A stretch of 64,000 bases of DNA from Microbacterium sp. EST19A (GCF_019969685.1 NZ_JAHXYZ010000001.1:1550001-1614000); one strand, 5' to 3'. Numbered from the stretch's first letter, positions 24,944 through 33,020 are shown. Notes: generated by a model not told the origin, from the sequence alone. Numbers and translations: made by a program.

Positions 24944-25923
24944 GCACCGGATTGACCGTGCAGAACCTCGTCAAGGAGTACAAGGTCGGCGGTGGCCTGT
25001 TCGGCCGCACGCGCGATGTGGTGCAGGCGGTCTCCGATGTCAGCCTCTCGATCGAGGGCGGCCACACGTTCGGCCTCGTCGGGGAGAGCGGCTGCGGCAA
25101 GTCGTCTCTCGGGCGCAGCGTCGCCCGCCTGCAGTCCAGCGACGGCGGCTCGATCCGGCTCGGCGACGACGACGTCACGAGTATCGAGGGCTCGCGGCTG
25201 CGGTCGCTGCGGCGTCGCGTGCAGTTTGTGTTCCAGGATCCGTACGCCTCGCTCAACCCGCGCAAGTCCGTGCGGGCGACCCTCACCGAACCGCTCGTGA
25301 TCCACGGGCTGCACCGGGGTCAGCACGAGCGCAGGGTCGAGGAGCTGTTGACGCAGGTCGGGCTGAACCCCGCACACGCCGATCGGTTCCCGCACGAGTT
25401 CTCCGGCGGACAGCGGCAGCGACTCGGTATCGCGCGGGCGCTCGCCGTGGAGCCCGAGGTGATCGTGCTCGACGAGCCGGTCAGTGCCCTCGACGTGAGC
25501 GTGCAGGCCGGAGTGCTGAACCTGCTCGACGACCTGCAGCGCGACCTCGGTCTCACGTATCTGTTCATCGCGCACGACCTCTCGGTGGTGCGGCACCTCA
25601 GCGACCGCGTCGGGGTCATGTACCTCGGCAAGCTCGTGGAGGAAGGCCCCGTCGACGAACTGTACGAGCGGCCTCGGCATCCGTACACGCAGGCGCTGCT
25701 GTCGGCGATCCCGGTGCCCGACCCGCGTGCCGAGCGGGCGCGGGAGCGGATCGTGCTGACCGGCGACGTGCCGAGTCCCGTCTCGCCGCCGAGCGGATGC
25801 CGTTTCCGCACCCGCTGCTGGAAGGCCACCGAGGTGTGCGCCGAGGAGGTTCCCGCCCTGATCGACCACGGCGGCACCCACCGCGTCGCCTGCCACCACC
25901 CCGACGAGCTCGACGTGCTCTAG
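24940..25923 (+). CDS. Peptide ABC transporter ATPase (DppF/OppF type)
   Basis: A 327-residue ATPase: Walker A GESGCGKS, signature FSGGQRQRLGIAR, Walker B VIVLDEPVSALD and the C-terminal PPSGCRFRTRCWKATEVC cysteine motif. It overlaps the previous ATPase by 4 nt and is the last gene of the transporter operon. A complex inverted repeat (element B) separates it from the dehydrogenase gene. Confidence 0.93.
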   Translation: MSTGLTVQNLVKEYKVGGGLFGRTRDVVQAVSDVSLSIEGGHTFGLVGESGCGKSSLGRSVARLQSSDGGSIRLGDDDVTSIEGSRLRSLRRRVQFVFQDPYASLNPRKSVRATLTEPLVIHGLHRGQHERRVEELLTQVGLNPAHADRFPHEFSGGQRQRLGIARALAVEPEVIVLDEPVSALDVSVQAGVLNLLDDLQRDLGLTYLFIAHDLSVVRHLSDRVGVMYLGKLVEEGPVDELYERPRHPYTQALLSAIPVPDPRAERARERIVLTGDVPSPVSPPSGCRFRTRCWKATEVCAEEVPALIDHGGTHRVACHHPDELDVL

Positions 25924-25948
25924 CTCGCCGCGCCGCGTCCGCCACCCG

Positions 25949-26042
25949 CGTTCCGGTCGCACTTCCTGCCGCTCGAACGCGAGACAACCGGCACGAACTG
26001 CGACCGGAGCATCGTGCGCCGGCAGAAACTGCGACCGGAACG
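25949..26042. repeat. Element B: three-copy inverted/direct repeat in front of the dehydrogenase gene
   Basis: A 23-nt arm (25949-25971) beginning CGTTCCGGTCGCA reappears in reverse at 26020-26042 with two mismatches. A third copy in the same reverse orientation lies at 25989-26010. The right copy ends 22 nt before the dehydrogenase ATG. The word GTTCCGGTCGC is shared with element G at 60.8 kb. Confidence 0.85.
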
Positions 26043-26064
26043 ACCCGCAACCGGAAGGAACCCC

Positions 26065-27150
26065 ATGACAACCACCCACCGCATCGCCGTGATCGCCGGC
26101 GACGGCATCGGCACCGAGGTCATGCCCGAGGGGCTCCGTGTGCTGAAGGCCGCGGCATCCCGTTTCGACATCGCCCTCGAATTCACCGAGTTCGATTTCG
26201 CCAGCGCGAAGTACTGGCAAGAGCACGGGCAGATGCTGCCCGACGACTGGTTCGAGACGCTGCGCGGGTTCGACGCGATCTACTTCGGTGCGGTCGGCTG
26301 GCCCGAGGTCGTACCGGATCACGTGAGCCTGTGGGGGAGCCTGATCCAGTTCCGGCGCGCGTTCGACCAGTACGTGAACCTGCGGCCGGTCAGGCTCATG
26401 CCCGGTGTGGTGTCGCCGCTCGCCGGACGGTCACCGGGAGACATCGACTTCTGGGTCGTGCGCGAGAACACCGAGGGAGAGTACTCCTCGATCGGCGGCC
26501 GCATGTTCGAGGGCACCGACCGCGAGTTCGTGCTGCAGGAGACCGTGATGACCCGCACCGGCGTCGACCGGGTGCTGCGGTACGCCTACGACCTGGCCCA
26601 GCGCCGCGAGGCGAAGCACCTCACCTCGGCGACCAAGAGCAACGGCATCTCGATCTCGATGCCCTACTGGGACGAGCGCGTCGCCGCGGTCGGTGCCGAC
26701 TACCCCGACGTGCGGCGCGACCAGTTCCACATCGACATCCTCACCGCGAACTTCGTGCTGCACCCCGACTGGTTCGACGTGGTCGTGGCGAGCAACCTGT
26801 TCGGCGACATCCTGTCCGATCTCGGTCCCGCCTGCACCGGCACGATCGGCATCGCCCCGAGCGCCAACATCAACCCGGAGGGCGACTTCCCGAGTCTGTT
26901 CGAGCCCGTGCACGGCTCGGCGCCCGACATCGCCGGCCGCGGCATCGCGAACCCGATCGGACAGATCTGGTGCGGCGCCATGATGCTCGACCACCTCGGG
27001 CACGCGGATGCCGGTGCCGCCGTGCTCGCCGCGATCGAGTCGGTGCTCGCGCGGGGAGCGGATGCTGCGCCCTTCACCCCCGACCTCGGCGGCACGGCCA
27101 CGACGGTCGAGCTCGGTGCCGCGATCGCGGAGGCCGTCTCGGGGGTGTGA
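26065..27150 (+). CDS. Tartrate / D-malate dehydrogenase-like enzyme (isopropylmalate dehydrogenase family)
   Basis: A 361-residue beta-decarboxylating dehydrogenase. The sequence IAVIAGDGIGTEV opens the fold. FGAVGWPEVVPDHVSLWG and NLRPVRLMPGVVSPL are typical of the tartrate dehydrogenase/TtuC-DmlA subgroup rather than LeuB. Metal and substrate residues are present in ENTEGEYS, TKSNGISISMPYWDE (catalytic Lys) and SNLFGDILSDLGP. The likely reaction is NAD-dependent oxidation of D-malate, tartrate or a 3-alkylmalate. The start at MTTTHRIAV follows GGAAGGAA. Its link to the peptide transporter is positional only. Confidence 0.87.
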   Translation: MTTTHRIAVIAGDGIGTEVMPEGLRVLKAAASRFDIALEFTEFDFASAKYWQEHGQMLPDDWFETLRGFDAIYFGAVGWPEVVPDHVSLWGSLIQFRRAFDQYVNLRPVRLMPGVVSPLAGRSPGDIDFWVVRENTEGEYSSIGGRMFEGTDREFVLQETVMTRTGVDRVLRYAYDLAQRREAKHLTSATKSNGISISMPYWDERVAAVGADYPDVRRDQFHIDILTANFVLHPDWFDVVVASNLFGDILSDLGPACTGTIGIAPSANINPEGDFPSLFEPVHGSAPDIAGRGIANPIGQIWCGAMMLDHLGHADAGAAVLAAIESVLARGADAAPFTPDLGGTATTVELGAAIAEAVSGV

Positions 27151-27181
27151 TCGCGCGCGGGAGTCGAGGAGAGTCCCGCGC

Positions 27182-27257
27182 GAACTTCGCAGAACGACGC
27201 GAACTTCGCAGGAATTCCGGGGTACGTCTGCGAAGTTCGTGCTGTTCTGCGAAGTTC
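27182..27257. repeat. Element C: nested double inverted repeat between convergent genes
   Basis: Outer arms GAACTTCGCAGAAC (27182-27195) and its complement (27244-27257) enclose inner arms CGAACTTCGCAG (27200-27211) and its complement (27228-27239). Together they can form a hairpin of about 30 bp with a small internal loop. A direct repeat CCGCGGCTCAGG occurs twice in the following 45 bp. The left half is 26/30 identical to element D at 32.9 kb. Confidence 0.85.
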
Positions 27258-27302
27258 CGGCCGCGGCTCAGGAAGCCCGACCGCGGCTCAGGCTCGGCGG
27301 TG

Positions 27303-27740
27303 TCAGCTCTTCGTGAGGTCTTGCGCGAACATCACGAGGATGCCGCTGGGCCCGCGGAGGTACGTGAGCTTGTAGACGTCCTGATAGTTCGCGACACCGC
27401 GGAGCGGATGGCAACCGTGCCGCGCGGCGATCGCGAGAGACTCGTCGATGTCGTCGACCGCGAAGGCGATGCGGTGCATGCCGATCTCGTTCGGCAGCGT
27501 CGGCTCGGTCTCGATCGCGTCGGGATGGATGTACTCGAAGAGCTCGATCTGCCCCTGTCCGTCGGGCGTCTGCAGCACGGCGATCTTCGCGTGGTTGCCA
27601 TCGAGCCCGACCGCCGTGTCGGCCCACTCACCGCTGACCTCGTCGCGTCCGAGAACGGTGAGACCGAGGTCGGAGAAGAACGAGATGGTCGCTTCGAGGT
27701 CACGGACGGCGATGCCGACGTTCTCCAGTCTGATGGTCAT
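27303..27740 (-). CDS. VOC-superfamily protein (methylmalonyl-CoA epimerase-like)
   Basis: A 145-residue VOC protein. VGIAVRDLEATISFFSDLGL opens the first module and HRIAFAVDDIDESLAIAARHG the second, with the closing LTYLRGPSGILVMFAQDL containing a typical metal-ligand Glu/Gln position that is altered here. It resembles lactoylglutathione-lyase/epimerase relatives of unknown substrate. A TAGCAT box lies 7 nt before the ATG, so the mRNA may be leaderless. Confidence 0.8.
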   Translation of the reverse strand: MTIRLENVGIAVRDLEATISFFSDLGLTVLGRDEVSGEWADTAVGLDGNHAKIAVLQTPDGQGQIELFEYIHPDAIETEPTLPNEIGMHRIAFAVDDIDESLAIAARHGCHPLRGVANYQDVYKLTYLRGPSGILVMFAQDLTKS

Positions 27741-27747
27741 GGAGGGG

Positions 27748-27753
27748 ATGCTA
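27748..27753 (-). promoter_or_regulatory. -10 box (TAGCAT) of a probable leaderless transcript
   Basis: On the minus strand TAGCAT is followed by 7 nt and the ATG of the VOC gene. The 7 nt (CCCCTCC) contain no Shine-Dalgarno. Confidence 0.45.
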
Positions 27754-27758
27754 CTCGC

Positions 27759-28109
27759 CTAACCCGACGTCGGGTGAGGCCGATCCTCCTCGAGCCACTC
27801 GGTGATGAAGCGGTCGCTCGCGTGCACGTGCGTGGCTTCGTACGTGCCGCCGTCGAGCACCTCGAAGCGGTGCGAGACGAGTGAGGGCACGACGAGGATC
27901 TGACCCCCGACGCCGATGACCTGCTCGTCGCCGACGGTGAACAGCGCCCGGCCGTGATGGATCACGAAGGTCTCGGCGTACGGATGCCGGTGCAGTCGAG
28001 GCCCTCTGCCGGGGGTCGTGATGTACTCGCGCATGATGCTCACCGGAGAGCCGAGCAGATACCCCTCGATGTCTTCGTCGCGGCGGACGTCTCGCGGTTG
28101 GATGGTCAT
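27759..28109 (-). CDS. Cupin-domain protein
   Basis: A 116-residue single cupin. Motif 1 reads LHRHPYAETFVIHHGRALF, with the His-x-His and Glu metal ligands, and motif 2 is LVVPSLVSHRFEVL. Small cupins of this sort bind a metal and either catalyse a simple reaction or sense a ligand; which applies here is unknown. The start is chosen after a clear CGGAGG site 6 nt upstream. It lies 18 nt upstream of the VOC gene on the same strand. Confidence 0.85.
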   Translation of the reverse strand: MTIQPRDVRRDEDIEGYLLGSPVSIMREYITTPGRGPRLHRHPYAETFVIHHGRALFTVGDEQVIGVGGQILVVPSLVSHRFEVLDGGTYEATHVHASDRFITEWLEEDRPHPTSG

Positions 28110-28177
28110 GATGCCTCCGATTCTCGCCACCAGGGTACGCCGCCCGCGTTTATCGACAGGCCATCCACGACCGAGCG

Positions 28178-28528
28178 TCAGCGTCCGAGCTTCTCCGCGC
28201 AGGCGACGCAGTGCACGGCGAACGGACGCACCTCGAGGCGCTCCGAGGGGATGGGTCGACCGCAGTTCGCGCAGACGCCGTAGGTGCCGGCATCCATTCG
28301 CACCAATGCGTCGTCGACCTGCCCGAGTTCGGATGCCGCGGCATCGGCGAGACCGGTCAGCCGCGACCACTCCGACGACAGGGTGACGCCTTCGGGGTCG
28401 TGCTCGTCGTCGTCGTTCGAGCCCTCGCGGTCGTGCGTGAGCTCTGCCAGCGCCGCAGAGGTGGATGCGACGCGTGCCGTCGCCTGCGTGCGCAGCTCTT
28501 CCAAGAGGGAGCGCAGGTCGGTGGTCAT
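28178..28528 (-). CDS. DksA/TraR-family C4 zinc-finger protein
   Basis: A 116-residue protein with an N-terminal coiled-coil-prone region and the C-terminal zinc finger CANCGRPIPSERLEVRPFAVHCVACAEK. It has four cysteines in the C-x2-C...C-x2-C arrangement. DksA-like proteins bind RNA polymerase through its secondary channel and modulate transcription. The acidic tip residues of E. coli DksA cannot be matched with confidence. A TAGAGT box lies 6 nt before the ATG. Confidence 0.87.
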   Translation of the reverse strand: MTTDLRSLLEELRTQATARVASTSAALAELTHDREGSNDDDEHDPEGVTLSSEWSRLTGLADAAASELGQVDDALVRMDAGTYGVCANCGRPIPSERLEVRPFAVHCVACAEKLGR

Positions 28529-28534
28529 TCGCCC

Positions 28535-28540
28535 ACTCTA
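28535..28540 (-). promoter_or_regulatory. -10 box (TAGAGT) of a probable leaderless transcript
   Basis: On the minus strand TAGAGT is followed by 6 nt and the ATG of the DksA-like gene, with no ribosome-binding site. Confidence 0.45.
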
Positions 28541-28580
28541 GGCAGGGGCGCCGACAGGCCTGCGCCGGAGCCCGCCTGCC

Positions 28581-31220
28581 TCAGTGCTTGAGGTCTCGGC
28601 GCAGCAGCGGGCGGTCTCCGGGTGCGGCATCCGAAGCCGACGGCGCCTCGTCGCCAGGCGCGTGGCCGGACGGGACGTGGCCGGCCGGCGTGTGGCCGGC
28701 AGGGGTGTCGCCGGTCGGGATCGCGACGGCCTGCATGCCCGGGTGATCGCGCTCGAGCGCAGCACCCTCCATGTCGACGTTCGGCAGGAGGCGGTCGAGC
28801 CAGCGGGGCAGCCACCAGGCCGAGCGTCCGAGCAGGTGCATGAGCGCCGGCATCAGCAGCATCCGCACCACGAACGCGTCGAGCAGTACGCCGAACGCCA
28901 GCCCGAAGCCGATCGAGCGGATGATCGTCGACTCCGAGAAGATGAACCCGCCGAAGACCGAGACCATGATGAGCGCGGCGGCGATGACGACCGAGCGCCC
29001 GGCGCGGAAGCCCTGCGCGACGGCATCCCTCGCCGAGGCGCCGTGCACGTACGCCTCGCGCATCCCGGACGCGAGGAACAGCTGATAGTCCATCGCCAGC
29101 CCGAACAGGATGCCGACGAGGATCACCGGCAGGAAGCTCAGGATGGGCCCGGTACTGTGCAGCCCGATGAGGTCGGCGCCCCAGCCGAACTGGAACACCG
29201 CGACGATCAGGCCGTACGTCGCGAACAGGGAGAGGACGAACCCTCCGGTGGCGATCAGCGGCACCAGCAGCGAGCGGAACACGACGATCATGATCAGCAG
29301 CGACAGGCCGACCACGACGGTCAGGTAGAGGGGCAGGACCCCGGCCAGGGCCTCGGAGATGTCGATGTTGGTCGCCGCCTGGCCGGCGACGCCCACCACG
29401 ATCCCGTCGCCGATCGCGGGCATCGAGCGGAGGTCCTGCACGAGCCGCTCGGTGGATGCGCTGTTGGGTCCTTCCGCGGGGAGCACCTGGAATGCGAGGA
29501 GCGTGTTGTCGTCGGATGCCGCGATCGGCGCGACCGCCACGACGTCGTCCTGATCGGCGATCGCCTGCGCGACGGTGGCCTGCGTCGACAGCAGGTCGTC
29601 GTCGCTGATGGCCTCGTCGAGGGTCGCGGTCACGAGGAGCGGACCGTTCGCACCCTCGCCGAACTGCTCGTCGACGGACTGGAACGCGCGGTAGCTGGTG
29701 GAGTCGCTCGGCTCGCTCGAACCGTCGGGCAGCCCGAGGCGCATCGACATCGAGGGGACCGCGATGATCAGGAGGGCGGCGACGCTGACGAGCGCCGTGA
29801 CGACGGCGCGGAGCGTCGACATCCGCTTCACGGGCTTGCCGGCGGCGTGCTCCGCACCGATGGTCGCGCGGGTCTTGCGCCGCAGCAGACGTGTGCCGAC
29901 GAGCCCGAGGATCGCAGGGGCGAGGGTGATCGCCACGAGGACGGCGACCGCGACGCAGACCGCGCCGACGGTTCCCATCAGGCCGAGGAACGGCACACCG
30001 GTCACGTTGAGGGCGAACAGCGCGACGATGACCGTGGTTCCGGCGAACACGACGGCCGTGCCGGAGGTGCCCGTGGCCAGGCCGATCGACTCCCGCACCG
30101 GCACCCCGGCGAGCAGCTGCTTTCGATGGCGGTTGACGATGAACAGCGAGTAGTCGATGCCGACGGCGAGCCCGAGCATCACTCCGAGCACGGGCGTGAC
30201 CGAGGCCATGTCGACGACGCCGGAGAATGCGAGGGATGCCGTGACGCCCACCCCCACGCCGACGATCGCCGTGACGATCGGCAGGGCTGCCGCGATCAGC
30301 GAGCCGAGCATGACGATGAGGACGATCGCGGCGAAGGCGAGACCGACGGCCTCTCCGATGCCGAAGATCTCGGGCACGCCCTGGGCGATGTCGGTGCCGA
30401 AGTCGACCTCGAGGCCGTCGATGGGCTCGGACGCGAAGTGGTCGATCGCACCCTGCTTGACCTCTTCGGAGAGCTCGAGTCGCGGGTCGACGAACGAGAC
30501 GTTGACGATCGCGGTCGAGCCGTCGTCCGAGACGACCCCGATGCCGTCGGCCAGGTCGAGGAGCGTGGAGCCGAGTTCGACCTGCCGGCTGTTGTCGTCG
30601 AGCTCGAGCCGGGAGGAGTCGATCGTCGCCTGCTGCGCCTCGAGCTCGGCCAGCTGCGCGTTCAGCGCGGCGAGCTGTGCATCGAGTGCGGCGAGCTGCT
30701 CGGCACCGGCTCCGCCCTGCTCGGCCTGGGTGCGAGCCGCGGTGAGCTGGGCGAGTCCCGCGTCGAGCTGTGCCCGCCCTTCGTCGAGCTGCGTCTGGCC
30801 GGCGTCGAGCTGCGTGCGACCGTCGGTGATCTTCGCTTCGCCGTCGGCGAGTTCCTGCGCCTGATCGGCCTGCTGCTGCTGGGCGTCGAACGGGTCGATC
30901 ACGGATGCCACGCCGTCGAGGTCTTCGGCGCTGACGGCGAGTTCGGAGATGGCCTTCTTCTGCTCATCGGTGAAAGCCGAGCCGTCTTCGGTGCGGTACA
31001 CCACGGTTCCCGTGCCGCCGGCGGTGTCAGGAAGCTTCTCGGCGAGCTCGTCGGTCACGGCTCCGGACGCGGTCCCGGGGATGTCGAAGCTGTTGCTCAG
31101 GGTGCCGCCGAGAGTGAAGAATGCGCCGACGCCGAGCCCGAGGATCAGGATCCACGAGACGATCACGGTCCAGGCCCTGCGCGCGGCCAACGAACCCAGA
31201 CGGTACAGCAGCGAAGCCAA
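28581..31220 (-). CDS. MMPL-family RND exporter
   Basis: An 879-residue membrane protein with the MMPL layout: helix 1 (about residues 15-35), a large extracellular loop, helices 2-6, a cytoplasmic loop, helix 7, a second large loop and helices 8-12. LGLAVGIDYSLFIVNRHR and FGLAMDYQLFLASGMREA are the paired proton-relay motifs. The first loop contains tandem seven-residue units (such as LDAGQTQ, LDEGRAQ, LDAGLAQ), predicted to form a helical coiled coil. The C-terminal tail repeats (T/V)PAGH. The start is TTG behind GAGGGAG. Substrates may be lipids or drugs; the divergent TetR gene is the likely regulator. Confidence 0.9.
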   Translation of the reverse strand: MASLLYRLGSLAARRAWTVIVSWILILGLGVGAFFTLGGTLSNSFDIPGTASGAVTDELAEKLPDTAGGTGTVVYRTEDGSAFTDEQKKAISELAVSAEDLDGVASVIDPFDAQQQQADQAQELADGEAKITDGRTQLDAGQTQLDEGRAQLDAGLAQLTAARTQAEQGGAGAEQLAALDAQLAALNAQLAELEAQQATIDSSRLELDDNSRQVELGSTLLDLADGIGVVSDDGSTAIVNVSFVDPRLELSEEVKQGAIDHFASEPIDGLEVDFGTDIAQGVPEIFGIGEAVGLAFAAIVLIVMLGSLIAAALPIVTAIVGVGVGVTASLAFSGVVDMASVTPVLGVMLGLAVGIDYSLFIVNRHRKQLLAGVPVRESIGLATGTSGTAVVFAGTTVIVALFALNVTGVPFLGLMGTVGAVCVAVAVLVAITLAPAILGLVGTRLLRRKTRATIGAEHAAGKPVKRMSTLRAVVTALVSVAALLIIAVPSMSMRLGLPDGSSEPSDSTSYRAFQSVDEQFGEGANGPLLVTATLDEAISDDDLLSTQATVAQAIADQDDVVAVAPIAASDDNTLLAFQVLPAEGPNSASTERLVQDLRSMPAIGDGIVVGVAGQAATNIDISEALAGVLPLYLTVVVGLSLLIMIVVFRSLLVPLIATGGFVLSLFATYGLIVAVFQFGWGADLIGLHSTGPILSFLPVILVGILFGLAMDYQLFLASGMREAYVHGASARDAVAQGFRAGRSVVIAAALIMVSVFGGFIFSESTIIRSIGFGLAFGVLLDAFVVRMLLMPALMHLLGRSAWWLPRWLDRLLPNVDMEGAALERDHPGMQAVAIPTGDTPAGHTPAGHVPSGHAPGDEAPSASDAAPGDRPLLRRDLKH

Positions 31221-31277
31221 TGTGTTCTCCCTCGGTCGAAGTGATCATACGGTACGTCTCGTCTAGAGAACTGTGGC

Positions 31278-31283
31278 TATCCT
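31278..31283 (+). promoter_or_regulatory. -10 box (TATCCT) of the tetR-like gene, probable leaderless transcript
   Basis: TATCCT is followed by 6 nt and the GTG start at 31290. The 69-bp region between the exporter and regulator starts also contains ATACGGTACGTCTCGTCTAGAG, a plausible place for the regulator to bind, but no clean dyad was found. Confidence 0.45.
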
Positions 31284-31289
31284 GAGAGG

Positions 31290-31856
31290 GTGAACGAGCA
31301 TCGGAGCGGACCCGTTCGCAGCACCGCTGCCCGCGAGGCGATCCTCGACGCGACCGCACGCCTGTTCCACAACCAGGGATACGACCGCCTGACGATCGAG
31401 GGCATCGCGAAAGAGGCCGGCGTCGGCAAGCAGACCATCTACCGCTGGTGGCCTTCTCGGGGTGCGCTGATCGGCGAGTGCCTCGCCGAGGGCCGCCTCA
31501 TCCCCGTGGACCTCGTGGTGCCCGACACCGGCGATCTGGTCGCCGATGTCGCTGCCTGGCTGCGCACGGTCATGTCGTTGGTCGATGCGCCGGAGGGCGG
31601 CGCGCTTCTGCGCTCTCTGGTCTCCGCTGCCACCGAGGACGCCGGTGTCGGGACGCACCTCACCGAGAGCCTCGGCGTCGAAGAGCATCTGTCCGAGCGC
31701 CTTCGCGCCGGCATCCGCGACGGTCAGCTGCCCGCGGATGCACCGGTCGACCAGATCGGCGCCGCCATCCTGGGCGCCATCATCGTGCAGTCCCTCGGCC
31801 GGAGATCCGGTGAGACGGGATCGCTGGAGCAGCTCGTCCGGTTCCTCTTCGCCTAG
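31290..31856 (+). CDS. TetR-family transcriptional regulator
   Basis: A 188-residue TetR regulator. The helix-turn-helix is LTIEGIAKEAGVGKQTIYRWWPSRGALIGE (residues about 30-60), followed by a helical ligand domain of the TetR_C type. It is divergent from the MMPL exporter gene with 69 bp between the start codons, the usual arrangement for a repressor of an exporter. It begins with GTG without a ribosome-binding site. Confidence 0.9.
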   Translation: MNEHRSGPVRSTAAREAILDATARLFHNQGYDRLTIEGIAKEAGVGKQTIYRWWPSRGALIGECLAEGRLIPVDLVVPDTGDLVADVAAWLRTVMSLVDAPEGGALLRSLVSAATEDAGVGTHLTESLGVEEHLSERLRAGIRDGQLPADAPVDQIGAAILGAIIVQSLGRRSGETGSLEQLVRFLFA

Positions 31857-32083
31857 AGAACCGAGGATGTTCGCGGAGGTGGGCAGTTCTCCCCATGGAG
31901 GATTCGCCACGCGCGGGTTACCGTCGTGCCGGCGACGCTGGGGAGGGTCGCTCCATCCCACCCCCGGTCGTCGAGCGAGAAGTGTGGCCGCGAGACGCCT
32001 CAGGCTGGGATGGGGCGCGTCGCGTCGCCATGTTCCCTCGACGGCCGGGGTTCCTCTTCTGCGCGCGGCTCCGCCGGCCCGGT

Positions 32084-32800
32084 TCACCGGGGAGCCCCGC
32101 CCACGGCCGCGGCGCGAGAGCCGGTCTGCGCCTGACTGCCCGAGCGATGGCCGTGCATGAACGCCCCGGCATCCGCCCCGCGACGGGCGCGCCCGCGTCG
32201 CGTCGTCATCCGGTCGACCGCGTCCTCCACCCGCTCGCGGCGGGAAGCGAGCACGAGCGCCGTGCCGGTGCCGGCCTCGTCGACGATCGTCTGTCGGCTG
32301 TCGCGGATACGACCGGCGGCACCGGCGGCGAAACCGCGGATGAAGCCACTGCGCGCACGGCGCCGGTCGCCCTCGGTGAACGGGCCGTAGGCGTCGCGAT
32401 GGAGCGCCCACCACGCGCGCATCGCCACCATCGCCTGGACTTCGAGGCTCGCGGTGAGCGTGCGGGCCTGCTGCACGTCGGACGCGTGGCCGACGAAGTA
32501 CAGAAGGGAACCCGCCCCTTCGGCGTGCAGCGGGCACACCGTGTCGAGCGCCAGGGCGATGCTGGCGCCGAGCTCTCGCAAGTCGCGAGCGTACGTGCCC
32601 GTGAAGACGATGCGTTCCTGGACGATCTCCTCACGCTCCTGCCCCAGGCGCCCGCGGCGCTCATCGATGCGCGCCTGTTCGATGCCGTACTTCACCATCA
32701 GGCGCTCGGCGTGCTCGGTGAGAGCCTCGGCCTCCTCCGGTGTGGTGCTCTCGGCCTTCGCCAGCAGCTTGGCGATCAGATCGAGTTTCGCGTCGGTCAT
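32084..32800 (-). CDS. DUF2786-domain protein
   Basis: A 238-residue protein. Residues 5-45 (IAKLLAKAESTTPEEAEALTEHAERLMVKYGI) are the DUF2786 helical domain. The middle part (residues 55-150) contains a conserved strand/helix section with LLYFVGHASDVQQARTL and MRAWWALHRDAYG. The C-terminal 70 residues are Arg/Ala-rich and probably disordered. Function is unknown; related phage and actinobacterial proteins may bind nucleic acid. The start at MTDAKLDL follows AGGGGACGG; an upstream in-frame ATG at 32848 lacks such a site. The 227 bp between this gene's end and the tetR-like gene's end hold nothing I can support. Confidence 0.75.
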   Translation of the reverse strand: MTDAKLDLIAKLLAKAESTTPEEAEALTEHAERLMVKYGIEQARIDERRGRLGQEREEIVQERIVFTGTYARDLRELGASIALALDTVCPLHAEGAGSLLYFVGHASDVQQARTLTASLEVQAMVAMRAWWALHRDAYGPFTEGDRRRARSGFIRGFAAGAAGRIRDSRQTIVDEAGTGTALVLASRRERVEDAVDRMTTRRGRARRGADAGAFMHGHRSGSQAQTGSRAAAVGGAPR

Positions 32801-32930
32801 GCCGTCCCCTTTGTTCGTGGTGATCGCATCCTGCGCGGGGGTACTCACATTCGAGGGGTGTTTTTCAGGGGCTGTGGGGAAGTCTGTTCTTGCGCGTGCT
32901 GTGGAGGAGGGGTCGCGCGTGAGAAAACCC

Positions 32931-32993
32931 CGCAGAACGACAGAGACTTCGCAGGAATTCAGCTGATTCCTGCGAAGTCTCTGTCGTTCTGCG
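32931..32993. repeat. Element D: perfect 28-bp inverted repeat
   Basis: Arms at 32931-32958 and 32966-32993 are perfect reverse complements separated by 7 nt (TCAGCTG). The arm contains CGCAGAACGAC and ACTTCGCAGGAAT. The left half is 26/30 identical to the left half of element C, with the differing central four bases changed on both arms so that pairing is kept. It lies between two minus-strand genes. Confidence 0.95.
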
Positions 32994-33020
32994 AGATTCG
33001 TGTCGTCCCCGCGCGAACCC

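Noticed and set aside
28584..31244. An 886-codon open frame antisense to the MMPL exporter gene
   Set aside because: Its composition (Arg, Glu, Asp, His-rich without hydrophobic segments) is what the reverse frame of a GC-rich gene gives; the MMPL frame has clear motifs and a ribosome-binding site.
31251..31861. CTAGAGAAC occurring on both sides of the tetR-like gene (31260 and 31853)
   Set aside because: The match is only 9 bp, one copy spans the stop codon, and there is no dyad or further similarity, so it is probably chance.
31857..32083. Possible short genes between the tetR-like and DUF2786 genes
   Set aside because: Candidate frames are Arg/Pro/Ser-rich, lack ribosome-binding sites and show no conserved-looking segments.
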